64,000 nucleotides of DNA. Origin: Nigrospora sphaerica. Lineage: Eukaryota; Ascomycota; Sordariomycetes; Amphisphaeriales; Apiosporaceae. The DNA is taken from NCBI GenBank assembly GCA_018287875.1, contig JAGVVL010000001.1, positions 930,001 through 994,000 on the forward strand, written 5' to 3'. Below are positions 25,722 to 37,116 of this stretch, piece by piece. A model generated the notes under the pieces. The model did not search any database and was not told where the DNA came from. It was given only the letters and a program-made list of their open reading frames with translations. A program made the position numbers and the translations under genes. The first letter of the stretch is position 1. Every line of letters starts with the position of its first letter.

Positions 25722-27844
25722 TTAATCGGACGAGAACCCGGACCACTCCTCCTCATCTTCGGCGGCCTTGCTTCCTTTGGCCCCGGCCTCCCCGTCGTCG
25801 TCGTCGTCCTCCTCCTCCTCCTCCTCTTCCTCATCGTCGTCGTCGTCGTCGTCCTGCTCCTCAATGTCCAGGGTGCCGGAAATGTCCCAGCGGTCGCCGG
25901 GGGCCTTGCGGCTGACGTACTTGACGAACTTGAGGGTGCCGCTGTCGCGCAGCACGATGCTCAGCTGGTTCCAGGCGGCGGCCTGGAAGAAGAGGATGTT
26001 GTCCTCGTCGCCGCTCGACCGGTAGACGGCGGCGTCCTCGGCGGCGTCGTCGTCGCCCGCCATGTAGACCTCGTGGCCGCCGACCTCGACGGGCTCGGCC
26101 GCGGGCTCCGGCGCCGGCCGGGGCTCCTCCTCCTTCTTGGCCTTGGCCTTGGCCTTGCCCTTGGCTTTGTGACCCTTGTCCTTACCCTTGCCCTTGCCCT
26201 TGGGCGGCGCGGGTGCTTCTTCTTCTTCCCCTTCGTCATCCTCGGCGTCGTCGCCCCAGCCCGTCGTCGGCGTAATGCCGAGGTTGATCTCCAGCCGCGG
26301 CTTGCCCTCGTGGCCGGTGGCTAGGGTGTAGTCCTTGCCCCGGCGGAACCGGCGGGCCAGGAAGTCGTGGTTCTCGATGACGCTGCTCGTGGCCATCTCC
26401 AGCCACCGCTGGAACTGGGGGCTGGGCAGGAACTCGTCCAGGAGCTCTCGCAATGGCGAGGCGTCCGCCTTGGGGGTTTTGCCCTTCCGGCCGCCGCCTT
26501 GTTGCGAGGGGTGCGTGTAGAGGAAGCGGTGCTTGTGTGGCGGCTTCGCCACTTTCCAGGGGCCCTTCTCGATTTCGGCCGTCTCTTCCGGCAGCGCGGC
26601 CTTGTCGGCCTCGGTGACGTAGTCGCGAAGCCTCTGGGCGAACTTTTTGCCGAGCAGGTCGGGCAGTGTGATGCTCGAGGCTTCGTCGAACTGCTCCTGG
26701 ATCTGCTCGAGCGTGTCGGGGGTCAGGTAGGTCGGGGCCATGTACTTGAGCAGGAACTCGAGGTCGGCCTCGCTGAACTCGGTCGCCGCGTCCGACTGCG
26801 GCTTCTGGGCAGCGACGGGCCGGCGCTGGGGCACGTCGTATTGGTCGGGGTTGCCCTGGAGCTGCATCAAGCTGCTGTTCTTGGCGGCCTTCTCCTCGGC
26901 GCCCTTGACGTAGCCGTCCTCGCCCTCCTGGGGGATGTGGAACCAGCCGCTGATGGCCATGCGGATGCGGCCGCCCTGCTTCTTCAGCTCCGCCTCCGTT
27001 GCGGCGTGGTAGACCTCCTCGACGTCGTGGAAGCTCTCGCCCGGCTGGACGGCAAAGAAGCTGAGCTGGTTCCAGGCGGGCGGGATCACCTTGGAGACGT
27101 CGGCGGCGGGCGTCTTGGCCGTCTGGCCGTCTTTGCTCTTGCGGTCGACGACGGGAAAGAGGCGCAGGGCGCCGCCCCATTCGGGCTTCCAGGGGACGTC
27201 GGGATCGGTGAGGTACAGGATGTAGCTGACCTTGCGGCTGCCGATGACGTCGTCGTGGCAGAGCAGGTAGCAGCCGGGCGTGTAGACGTTGATGGCCATG
27301 TCGGTCTTCTTGCCGCTCAGGGGGCCGCTGCCGGTGATGTGGCCGACGTAGTCGCGGAAGGCCTGCGAGTACATGGCGTCGCGCAGCGCCAGGAGCGACG
27401 GCAGCTTGGACAAGGCGTCGTCGTCGAGGCCGTCGAGGTTAGCGAGGTCTCCCGACTGGTGGATCTTGTAGATGTCGGTCTCCTTGGGCGTGAAGGACAC
27501 ATTCTCCTTGATCTCGTCGCGCACGGCGCGGAGCAGCTTGTCGTCGACCAGCTCGTGGATCACGGCATGCTTGTAGGGCGAGGACTCGGCGTACTCGGTG
27601 GTGTAACCGGTAAGTACCTGGTCGTCGAACAGGCCTTTTCTAAAGCGTGACTGGACATTTTCGGGGTTCACGGGCTTCGCTGCGCGTGGCCAGGCCGGTC
27701 AGTGTTCCGTTGGCTACGAGTCCGCGATGAGGATACAGACACGGCCAGCGGCGCTAAATGGACTTTTTGTGACGACTTACAAGCTGGGGACTTTGACTTT
27801 TTCTTGGACGACTTTTGCGCCGCGACTTCAGCTTTGCGCTTCAT
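25722..27844 (-). CDS. TPA1: Tpa1/Ofd1-type prolyl hydroxylase (2-oxoglutarate, Fe(II) oxygenase)
   Basis: Member of the Tpa1/Ofd1/OGFOD1 family, which hydroxylates a proline of ribosomal protein uS12 (Rps23) and affects translational fidelity; fission yeast Ofd1 also controls SREBP turnover. Two exons: 27844-27781 and 27679-25722, with a 101-bp intron (donor GTAAGT, acceptor GCAG), giving about 673 residues. The short first exon supplies a Lys-rich leader (MKRKAEVAAQKSSKKKSKS), a possible nuclear signal. The catalytic double-stranded beta-helix carries HDD near 163 (H-x-D), a distal His in SFHDVEEV near 238, and an Arg in RIRMAISGW for 2-oxoglutarate. The C-terminal non-catalytic oxygenase-like domain is interrupted by a Gly/Lys/Ala-rich insert (GKGKGKDKGHKAKGKAKAK) and ends in a long Asp/Glu run. 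Both low-complexity parts lengthen the protein. Confidence 0.93.
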
Positions 27845-28801
27845 GGTGACTAGCCAATTAATTGATAGGGGAAGGGACGGGTTCCTCGATATGTCCTCCC
27901 GGCAATGGCAACGCTATTATAGTGCGCGCGGCCTCGCGCTTTGCTCATACGATCTGCTGCCTTCGAGTTTGCTTCGTTTTGAAAAGACCTTTTCTGCCAA
28001 TCGAACGATGTAAAGCCAACGCCCAGTCACGTCACTCGGGCATTTTTTCGCCTACACCGCCCGCCCCACCAGCAGCACTGGGACCCTGAACTGTCGTACC
28101 TGAGTACTTCTCAGAGGCAAAGAAAAGCGAAGCTCGAGGCGCGGAACATTCATACATCAGTCTCCATCGGAGGTATATGCCCTCGGCGCATGCATGGTTC
28201 GCCTGGCAATTGCTTCTCGAATACAATGAGTTGTGGATGCTGGGAATGCGGGTTGGCGCATACTGGGCGCCTGCTAGGCTTAGTGGTCTTGGAACGATAG
28301 AGGCCGCTTCCTATGGAGGCCCTCGGTCCGCCCGGCGGCTATGTGCACCACGATGCATTCGCCAGTTAATAGGGTTGTACTGGTAATGGACACGACCGGA
28401 AGCGATGCACCGTAAACCGGTTGCCCTACGAGCTCCAAAGTGTTGCCGACCAGGCATTCGTGATTCGGGCTTCCGGGCGAAACTGGCAGTGGATGAGTCT
28501 CACAGGCCCGTCCCGGACCGGGCGATATTCGCCTCCAACCCCACCCGACAAACAGGCGGGGGAGCTCACGACGTGGTGTCGCTGGCGACTTCCGGAAGAG
28601 GCAAGTGGTTTATGTACTCATGATGCTTTCGTCTTAGGCCACCTTCTTGCGACCTGCTTTCTCCGCTCGCTCTCTGGGTCGCCGCGAGAGAGAACGGCTT
28701 TCTCCTCCCCTCACTCTCTGAATTACAGGCCGTAGAGAAACGTCCTTTGCGTTACCTTAGCCAGAACCCGTCGGAACTGCCCGGACGAGAAAGCAGCCAC
28801 C
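27845..28801. other. Divergent promoter region
   Basis: About 960 bp between the divergent Tpa1-type and aminotransferase genes. No gene is recognised. It must contain the promoters and leaders of both. Confidence 0.6.
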
Positions 28802-30208
28802 ATGAGCGCCGCCTCCAGCTTCGACATCTCGGCCGTGCGCTCCAAGTTCCCGGCCCTGAGCCAGGACCAAGTCTTCCTGGACAATGCCGGGGGAAGTCAG
28901 ACGCTGGGGTCTGTCGTCGACCTCATATGCCAGTACCTGACCCAGAACAACGTCCAGCTGGGCGCGACGTACCGCGTGGGTAAACTGGCGACGGCCCGGT
29001 ACAGCGCCGGCTTCGCCGCGGCGGCCAAGTACATCAACGCCGGAGAAGACGAGATCGGTGAGTAGTCGAACGTGGACACCGGGGCCGCCCCCCCCTCGTT
29101 GGCCCTCGGCCCTGTTTCCCCCGCTCACCCCCTTTCGGTTCCCCCCGCCTACAGCCTTCGGCTCGTCGACGACGCAGCTCTTCCGGAACCTCTCGTACGC
29201 GCTCGACTTCGCCGAGGGCGACGAGATCGTCGTGTCGAGCATCGACCACGAGGCCAACATCGCGCCGTGGGTCGACATGGCGGCGCGCAACAAGCTCGTG
29301 CTGAAGTGGTGGACGCCGACGCCGGCGCCGGCGGCCGCGGACCGGCACAACCCGCGGCTGCTGGCCGCCGACCTCGAGCCGCTGCTCTCGCCGCGCACGC
29401 GCCTCGTGACGTGCACGCACGCCAGCAACCTTCTGGGCACCGTCACCGATGTGGCTGCTGTCGCCGCCGTCGTACACCGCGTGCCTGGCGCGCGCCTGTG
29501 CGTCGACGGCGTCGCCTACGCGCCGCATCGCCCGCTCGACGTGGCCGCCCTCGGCGCCGACTTCTACTGCTTCTCCTGGTACAAGGTCTACGGCCCGCAC
29601 CTCGCCATGCTGTACGCGAGCCGCGCCGCCCAGGCCGCCGTCGTGCGCTCCCTTGGCCACTTCTTCAAGCAGCCCGCCGCCACCCTCGACGACCGCCTCG
29701 GCCTCGCCGGCGCCAGCTATGAGCTGCTGCAGGCCCTGCCCGCCGTCGTCGACTACCTGACTGCCGACCCGGCCATGTGGGACGGCCTCGTCCGCCACGA
29801 GCACGCTCTGCAGGCCGCCCTGCTTGCCTACCTCAACGCCCACCCCGACCGCTTCACCGTCGTTGGCGACACCAGCGCCGACTCCGACATCCGCGTCGCC
29901 ACCGTGTCCTTCCTCGTCAAGGGCTGGAGCGCACGGGACCTGGTCGAGGCCGTCGAGAAGGACACTAGCTTCGGTTTCCGCTGGGGTGCCTTCTACTCCA
30001 ACCGCCTGGCTTACGAGCTTCTGGGCCTCGAGAGCGACGGCGTCGTCCGCATTAGTATGGTGCACTATAACACCCGTAAGTAACCTTTCCTACCTTATAT
30101 TCATATATGTGTGTAATGGCGTGTAGAAGGAAAGCTGAATGTTCTGTAGTGGATGAGGTGAAGGGCATAATTGCCGCCATCGACAGGGTGATTTCGGAGA
30201 GAAAGTAG
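28802..30208 (+). CDS. PLP-dependent class-V aminotransferase (cysteine-desulfurase-like)
   Basis: Fold-type I pyridoxal-phosphate enzyme resembling the cysteine-desulfurase-like VC1184 family rather than the mitochondrial Nfs1. Its substrate is unknown. Three exons: 28802-29057, 29155-30075 and 30150-30208, with introns of 97 bp (donor GTGAGT) and 74 bp (donor GTAAGT), giving about 411 residues. The N-terminus has FLDNAGGSQTLG, typical of class-V enzymes. The PLP-linked lysine is in SWYKVYGPH near residue 228, and the aspartate of LCVDGVAYAPH should contact the pyridine ring. The short last exon completes a typical C-terminus (SMVHYNT-LDEV...AIDRVISERK). Without that splice the frame stops a few codons after HYNT. 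No targeting signal is obvious, suggesting a cytosolic enzyme. Confidence 0.9.
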
Positions 30209-30703
30209 CCAAAGGTCGGTGGGGTCTGAACATCCAGGCTTGTTCTCAACCAACGCTTGGCCGTGGGCATTCACAAAATGTGACGATGCGATGAGTTTGG
30301 TTTTCCAAGTTGCAGTAGCTCCTGGCACAGCGCGGCTACGTTTGGCTGTCAAACGGAACCAGCGGGGAAAGGCCCTCGTATTGTGGCCGAATATACATAC
30401 ATAGAACACCGTTGGATGGGCATCGTCACTTTGGTGGATATAAACTGCCATTTTTGGCGCTTGACAGATATAGAACATGTGTATGTCTAACTGTCCAGGT
30501 GAACCTTGACCTATAAAAAACGCCCAATTCGGATGACCCTCCCCCCCCTGGATGCTGCTCAGGCTCGAAACGAACCGACCCAAAGTATCGTAGTCTTCTC
30601 AACCACGCCTGGCTATGCTAGTAATGAATCCCCATAACGCCAGTACATGCCATGCCGTGTCCAGAAAGCCAACAACCAATAACTCCAAAGGTGTCATTCC
30701 TTC
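30209..30703. other. Convergent intergenic region
   Basis: About 500 bp between the stop codons of the aminotransferase (plus) and Ppn1 (minus). It should hold both 3' UTRs. No gene is seen. Confidence 0.6.
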
Positions 30704-32932
30704 TCACAACTTCTCAAGCTCTTCCTCAGATAGTGTGCTGACGAATGCATGCTTGAGAAAGTGCAGCCATATCTTGGTATGCGCCTTGTGCTTCCCGTGC
30801 TTCTTCTTCTTCTTCTTCTTCTTGTGCTTCTCCGCCGCTACGTCGTCATCGTCGCTTTCGTCGTCCGTCTCATCTTTCACCATGTCCTCAGCTTCGTCTT
30901 CGTTGTCTGTATCTTCTTCATCCGAAGAGGATACACCATTTGCAGATTTACCAGAAGTCTGGCCCAGCCTGTATGCCAAGTCCACAAAGCTGCGAACGGT
31001 CAGGTCGTCAAGCTTGTAAAGCCCATCCTTGAAAGTGCTGTACTCGACCTCAAAGTTGAAGTCGCGCGGTTTCGGCTTGTGCTGTGGCTTCTTGCCACTG
31101 TGCTTGCCCTCGCTCCATTTATTGCCGGAGTACACGTCTCCATGGCCGTTCTTGGTCATATCATTGTTAATGTAGGTGAGGTTGGCGAAATACTGGGTAT
31201 ACCCAGTCCAGCTCAGGGGCTGAGGCGAGTAGGCGGGACCTGGGGGCTCGGTAGATGAGGGCCCGTCGGGAATGATCAGATTCTTGTCCTTGTTGTTGCC
31301 CTTTTTGTTTTTCTTTTCGCTGGACAAGTCGGACTCCTCCCGCCTGCGCAACTCGGCAGGGCCTGTACCGGTTTCGGTGGTGGTAGCTGGTCTCTTGGAG
31401 CGGAGCGTGTCTGCCCATGTCGGTGCGTGCTCCAGGCCTGTGATATTGTATTCGATAATCCGATACGTCGGCAGGTAGTTCGGAACGATGCTGGGCGAGA
31501 TGAGAGAGAGCTGAAACCGCTCCGCGTAGGCCCCCCCGATGTCCTTGTTCTTTTTACCCTTCTTCTTTTTGCCCTTCTTCTTTTTCTTCTTCCCGTGCCC
31601 TTTTATATCGGTTTCGACTTCATTATATTCCCGGGCAGCCGTCTTGGGTAACTTGGACCAAGCCGCCCGAAGATCCAGCAGGTAGTCCGTGCTTGACATG
31701 ATGCCGAACGCCTGGTCGTCGTCTTCATCGTATCCGTCATGTTCGTCGTCGTCTTCCTCTCCAAAAATGCTGGACGGCAACGACTTTGAATGTTTCCTTC
31801 CTTTCTTCCCCTTCTTGCGGCTGTTGCTGCCCTCCGTCAATGATTTAATGTCGATGTCATGCTCGTCTTGCAGCATGAAGTGGTCGATGTTCATATGGCC
31901 GTAGGTGGCGCCCACGACGACATCACGATACTGACGAAGCCAAAGCGTGTATTTCTGCCAGCACGTCTCGTCCCACAATTGTTTGCTTGAGGTTCGGGCG
32001 GGAGGGACGTGGCCCATCAAAATGGCCTTCATGCCGCGACTGCGGAGATAGTCGAGCTGCACATCGAGCCAAGCCAACTGCTTATAGCCAGGCTCAGAAG
32101 GGTTGACGCAGTCGTCGATTCCGGCGTTGCGGTCGAAGAAGTACAGCGTATTGAGGCTGAAGACAACCAGCTGGTTCGGAATGACCTCGGTATAGAACCA
32201 CCCGCCGAATTCGAACGAGTGTTTCTGCTCTTCGGGGATAAAAGCCTTCCAGACGTCCAAGTATTCCCTAAGCCACCGGTTGGGGCCGGGGGCCATGACA
32301 TTGTGGGGGAGAATGTCGTTATTGCCAAAGGTAGGAACCACAGGCACGGCCATGCCGTCGGCATCGGAGAAAACCTCGGCGAACTTGTCGGCGAGCATGC
32401 GATTGCTGTCTAGCACTTCCTTCTCGGACCGTTGGATGGACTCGTCGCTGTCGTGGCGGGCCGAGTCGCCGGTCCAGATGACGAAGTCGATTTCATCCCT
32501 GACTTGGGCGGCTAGCCAATCGAAAGTCGCTTGCACGAGGGCGACGGGAGAATCGCAGTCGGATGTCTCGGCGCCATAGACACCGGCCGGGCCCTTGCCG
32601 TGATGGCAGGCATCGTTTTCCCTTGTTGAGGTATGGGGCTTGTAATGGCGGTCCGGGTGGAAATCTGCATTCGCGGGCAACGGCTACGTCAGTCTGGGCG
32701 CGCAGATTGGGGCACCATGATGCAGCGTAACTCGGGCGCAGCTGCGGCGATCCGCCAGTGACATACCTGTGATATGCAGGAACCTGCCGTGAAGCTTTCT
32801 GGTTTGCACCACTGGCGTCCTGCTTTGTTGCGCCTCCAAACCTAGAACGGCCTGCGCCGCCTCGGTAGGGGCTGCAAGTATGGCAGCTGGCAGGAGACCT
32901 GCCGCCAGAAGCAAGGTCTTCAGAAACGCCAT
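30704..32932 (-). CDS. PPN1: Endopolyphosphatase Ppn1 (vacuolar metallophosphatase)
   Basis: Vacuolar enzyme that cleaves inorganic polyphosphate chains internally. Two exons: 32932-32767 and 32664-30704, with a 102-bp intron (donor GTATGT, acceptor GCAG) whose removal restores HIT-DFHPD. The product has about 708 residues. The N-terminal hydrophobic segment (residues 1-20, MAFLKTLLLAAGLLPAAILA) is a signal anchor or signal peptide. The calcineurin-like phosphoesterase motifs appear in order: D56-F-H, GDSARHD near 117, GNND near 169, GHVPP near 273 and GHMNIDHF near 310. Two low-complexity inserts stand out: Lys/Gly runs near 420-440 and a C-terminal Ser/Asp/Glu block directly followed by a Lys/His block. 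Yeast Ppn1 is matured by vacuolar proteases, and the inserts could be processed. Neighbouring genes are not related in function. Confidence 0.94.
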
Positions 32933-35440
32933 TTTGCATGGGCCGTTACCGACGGCACGGCTGCGAGGCTGCTCCAGTCCGAAATGGTCCTCGGATAAAT
33001 TAGAGCATCAGGCGGGTAACGAGGCGCGTCAGCCGTAGTCTGAGCACGCCGACGCGGGAGAGACGAGAGATGTTTGGGTAGAAAGAGACGATGGGCCAGC
33101 CTGGAGGGAGGGCGGTGCGTGTGGTTTTCGATTTGGCCCTTTTTCTCAAGTGCCCCTTGCCTTTGGACCAGCTTGGGGGAGAAACCTGGCCCAGAGCCGT
33201 CGAAAAGTTGGGCCTATTTCTTTGCCGTCGAGGATGACGGAAGATCGCCGTAACTAGCGAATGAAAGAGCCGCCCCACGGGTCCAAAACCAGGGCTGGAA
33301 TAACGAAGCTGGCACGTATGTACTTAAGGCAAGTAGGGTCCAGGCGACCAGGGTTGCTGTGTTGGCAGGCTGGATCGGATCGTGGAAGAGCGGTCGGGTT
33401 TATGAGTCCATAGGACCGTGTGACCGCGCAAACCAACTGTGGGTTGAGTAGTAGCATTGGTAGTTAGTCTGTAGGGTGGGCAACGTTCACTTATATCGAT
33501 CAAGAGGTCTCTTCGTCTACTGCCGCATGGCTGAACTCTGGGTCGATTCCACCTCATTCGGCGCGCACCACCCACAACGGCCCCATGTCATGGCCGCCAC
33601 CATCTTGCCCTGCCCGCCGATTATATGACTAGCATCGCTGGCACCTCCCCGACAAATCGGAGATAGACGCAAGACCTTCACTGGGGACCGTTTGATACAC
33701 CCCCCGCGACTCGAGCCATAGAGGCTGAAAGCCTAAGGCAGCGAATGAGAAAGTGGTATATTCACACGTGTGAAGGGACCCAGGCCTAGCAGGTGTAAGC
33801 AGCACGCGCCCCCATGGCCACCTGTAACTGGACAAGTCGCACGCGACCCTCGTAATGAGGCACCATGCATGCACGAGTGGCAGCGCATCGCCTCGCCCGC
33901 GTTGTCCCCCCGCGCTGGCGACTGTGCAACCCGGGGACGACGAACATGGGTGGGGGTGGGCGATACACAAGGTCGCGAGACATCGAAGCCTCTCTGCTTG
34001 TCGAGCTTGAGACATGGGTTTCTGCTGTCTATCAGACTGTAGCAAAGTGGGAGATCACTCAGCCCGTCGGATCCGGGGCTCTCTACACGTGGGCTTGATA
34101 CCGACGGTGCTGGAACGCAAGCATCTTGGGCAGGTGACACCTTGCTGGACACTCAATGCAGGGGATTGCGTCTTATTCTCCGCCTGGGCTAAAAAAAAAA
34201 TGCGTCCGAATGAGCCAGGCGCAGCGGCCTAATGCGACGAGTATCTCTCCGTGACGACAGTCACCCCGTACGAAGCGGCATCTTGTACTGCATCTAATGG
34301 CCCCATGATGTGGCTAGAGCGGCAAGGAGAAAGAACGATGAATGGGTTGAACAGTCGCGCACACGACCTGGCGAGTTCTGGAAATGCCCGCCTGACATCA
34401 TCGCGGTACGGAATACACGATTCGGCGGGACGGCACGCCACGCCCAAATTGGAGCATGACCCCGGCACCTGGCCAACGCACACTCGTGTTAAAAGGGTCG
34501 GTGCTACCGTTTTACTTCACCTGCTTTTCCATGCTTTTTGTATATCGGGTGGACGGCTTTCGAAAGTTGGGGAACCACTCGGCCGAGATCCCTGTCCGCG
34601 AGGCCATGAGCCCACGAGCAGACGAGCCCGCGAGCACGCGAGCACACAAGCTCAACGGGAGGGGATGACACCAGCTCATCGGCAGCTGGTTAAAAGTAAG
34701 ACCAAAAGATCGTACAAGAAATAGGTTTGTATAGTAAAACTACCTAGATAGGTTTTGTCCGATTTGAAGCCCCCACGGGACGGATGTACCTAGTACGGAG
34801 ACGGCTGCCCACGCTCTGACCCACCCCGGCAATCGATATCGAAACCCAACCGCTAGACCTAAAGATTCGCTGCGCTTGGGGAAAATTTTCTCTCTTTTCT
34901 TCCTCACATTCAAAACGCACCGCCGATCTCGTGAATGCTGTGTGGACAACATCGTCCAGATGTCCCCATGGCTGTTATCAAAGTGCAAGATCATTCAAGG
35001 CCGTAGTTTGAGGGTGACCGAATCTGCTTCTGCGTATTGGTTTCCTATGGTTTTTAGCGGCTACATCACAGGAAGGCATGTTTTTTGTCATTGTCAGAAT
35101 GCAAATGCTCTATTACGACTCGAATAGAGAGTGCTTGGCCGGTAAAGCTACACCTGCCTGGGTACTTTTTACGGCCTACTGCCCCAAAAATTGCGCCATC
35201 TAACGATGGGGGGGGGGGGGGGGGGGGGTTTAGTGTCGGGCACGCCGCCTTTTCCCAGCCCTTCTCGCCTTTGGTCGATGTGCACCTGTACGAGGTAGAC
35301 AGGCGGGCAACAAGCAGGGCAAGAAGATGAAACTGCTGTGCTCGTCGCGTCCCCATCTCTCGCGTGTCGCGCCGCGCCGAGGCATTCATGTCACGTTGAG
35401 CTCGGGTCGGCGACGCGCAAGAAGGTCCCTGATCCTAACT
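32933..35440. other. Intergenic region with a long poly-G tract
   Basis: About 2.5 kb with no supported gene. The left end should be the promoter of Ppn1 and the right end the 3' UTR of the phosphoglycerate-mutase-like gene. It contains a 21-base G homopolymer. Confidence 0.6.
35208..35228. repeat. 21-base guanine homopolymer
   Basis: An uninterrupted run of G, read as 21 bases, about 210 bp downstream (3') of the stop of the phosphoglycerate-mutase-like gene. Exact length is unreliable in most assemblies. Confidence 0.85.
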
Positions 35441-36415
35441 CTAGTTGCGTATGTCGGCCTGGTCCTGGTTGACCTCGACCACTTGCAACGTAAACTCGCC
35501 CGACGTCACGTCCGACGGGTCGAAGTTGTACGTTCTGTACTCGACGTTCTTGTACTTGACGCCCACCACTGTGCGCTGTATGAAGCCCGAATGCGTCACC
35601 ACAATGACGTACTTCTCGGGCCTGTGGTAGAGCCACTGGCGTGCGAACAGAGCACGCCTGCGCAGGCACTCCTCGGAGGGATCGTACAGGCCCGTCTTGG
35701 CCGGGTACACGGGGTCCAGCTTGGAGAAATCCAGTTCGGGCCAATCCTTGGCTATCTCGGCGACGTCAGACCCAATGTCGCACGGGTTGCCTGTGGTCTC
35801 CTGAAAAGAGCCCGCTGTCAGCACTGAGCGTGATAGGCGAGCCGTAATACTTGCCTGCCACTCGGCTCGGAGTTCTACCGGGACCCCCTCATCCGCGAGC
35901 CATTTAAGACCGTGCTCGTATGTCTGTAGCGTACGCTTCAGTGGGCTGACCACGATGAGCGTGTTCTCTTTGGTAAGGCTGTATCGCCTCCTGAGGTCCT
36001 CCTCCAGGTATTTACACTGGGCCACCCCCTTCTCCGTCAATTCGGGGTCGGCAAGAGACCAGTCATGTGTATACGGGTTAGCAAGATTCTGCAGCGCATG
36101 CGGAAGACACTGAACAGGTCGTCGGGCAACGCAGCCTGGGCTTTCACAAGCCCAATCTCGAATGGCTGGCCTCTCTGCCGAGTGCGTCCCATGCACCCAT
36201 CCCGTAGGGCAGGGGCGACGCCAAGGCGCAAGGTCCCCGCGGGTCATGTTCAGCCCAGGCTGTGCTCCCTCGCCCTCAACGCTTCTGTCGGCGGGGGAGA
36301 CTTATTGTTGACATCTGTAACCGGTCAGTTCGCCGTCACCCGCACTCGCTCGAACCGAGATAGACTTGCTGTGTAAGGCTTCGCCGTGGCGAACCAAGAT
36401 CACGTGTGGCGGCAT
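35441..36415 (-). CDS. Phosphoglycerate-mutase-like histidine phosphatase
   Basis: Histidine phosphatase superfamily member, probably a cytosolic phosphatase of small metabolites rather than a glycolytic mutase. The secure coding parts are 36415-36370 (MPPHVILVRHGEALH with the catalytic RHG), 36088-35855 (LANPYTHDWSLADPELTEKG...LRAEWQ) and 35800-35441 (ETTGNPCDIGSD...VVTHSGFIQRTVVG...DIRN, with the second catalytic His). The 54-bp intron 35854-35801 starts with GCAAGT and ends TTTTCAG: a GC-AG intron that keeps the frame and restores WQ-ETTGNPC. The first exon is also followed by GCAAGT, and a branch CTGAC plus TTACAG at 36315 would give a 55-bp GC-AG intron. However, the following junction to the exon at 36088 does not keep frame with any standard donor I can find. 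The 5' model is therefore unresolved; either a non-standard splice or a one-base difference is involved. Confidence 0.75.
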
Positions 36416-37116
36416 GGCCCAGACGGTTGTGTTGAGGAGATGAGACCGATTGAGCCGAGATAGGATATCGGTCGGCAACCTTTAGTACTGTCCAGCGACT
36501 TGGTGTGGGGCGTGTAGGAAAGATGCGCTGCCGCCTAGGTTAAGAATGACTACGTAGCGGTGATGCTTGGGATGTATGCGGAATCGTGGTGAAGGGAGGC
36601 GGCAGCCTGTCGGATCAATATATATAATATTCCACTTAGGGCACCGCTACATGCCATGGAAAGATAGACCGACTTCGCAATGAGCCATCCAGGGGAACCC
36701 ACGATAGGACATCATTATTCAGGCCCGGGCGCCTGAGCAGTCAATTTGGGTTTGTCCAGCGCGGGCCCAATAGGATTCAACGGCTGCCGCGGCGAGCTGA
36801 TTAGTCAGTGCTTGTAGGCAAGGCAGGCGTGGCAGGCACGCAGGTCAGGTTGTCAGAAAACCCACCGAAACCGCCACCTGTGCGAACGTCATACCGGCTC
36901 CAGCTGGGCATCCATTGTCACTCACAGTCCACACCTTCCCTAGACGCCCCCGTCCCCTGCATTATTCGATATCGACCGCGGACAGAACAGCAGCCATCGC
37001 CGGCTGTAGTCGCCTTGTGTGTTGGCCCATTCATAGCGGACCTTGGCTCTATCACGTATTTGATGTCGCCTCCCAGTTCCCCGTGTCATGTTACTCATAC
37101 GCCCTGTACGAAGTCA
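36416..37116. other. Intergenic region
   Basis: About 700 bp between the phosphoglycerate-mutase-like gene (minus) and the STK19-like remnant (plus). No gene is recognised. Divergent promoters are expected if both are transcribed. Confidence 0.55.

Noticed and set aside
26367..27650. Plus-strand open frame of 427 codons
   Set aside because: Antisense shadow of the Tpa1-type hydroxylase; Leu/Gly/Val/Arg-rich without motifs.
16895..36415. Possible secondary-metabolite or functional gene cluster
   Set aside because: The neighbours are unrelated housekeeping genes. No polyketide or peptide synthetase, transporter or tailoring set is present.
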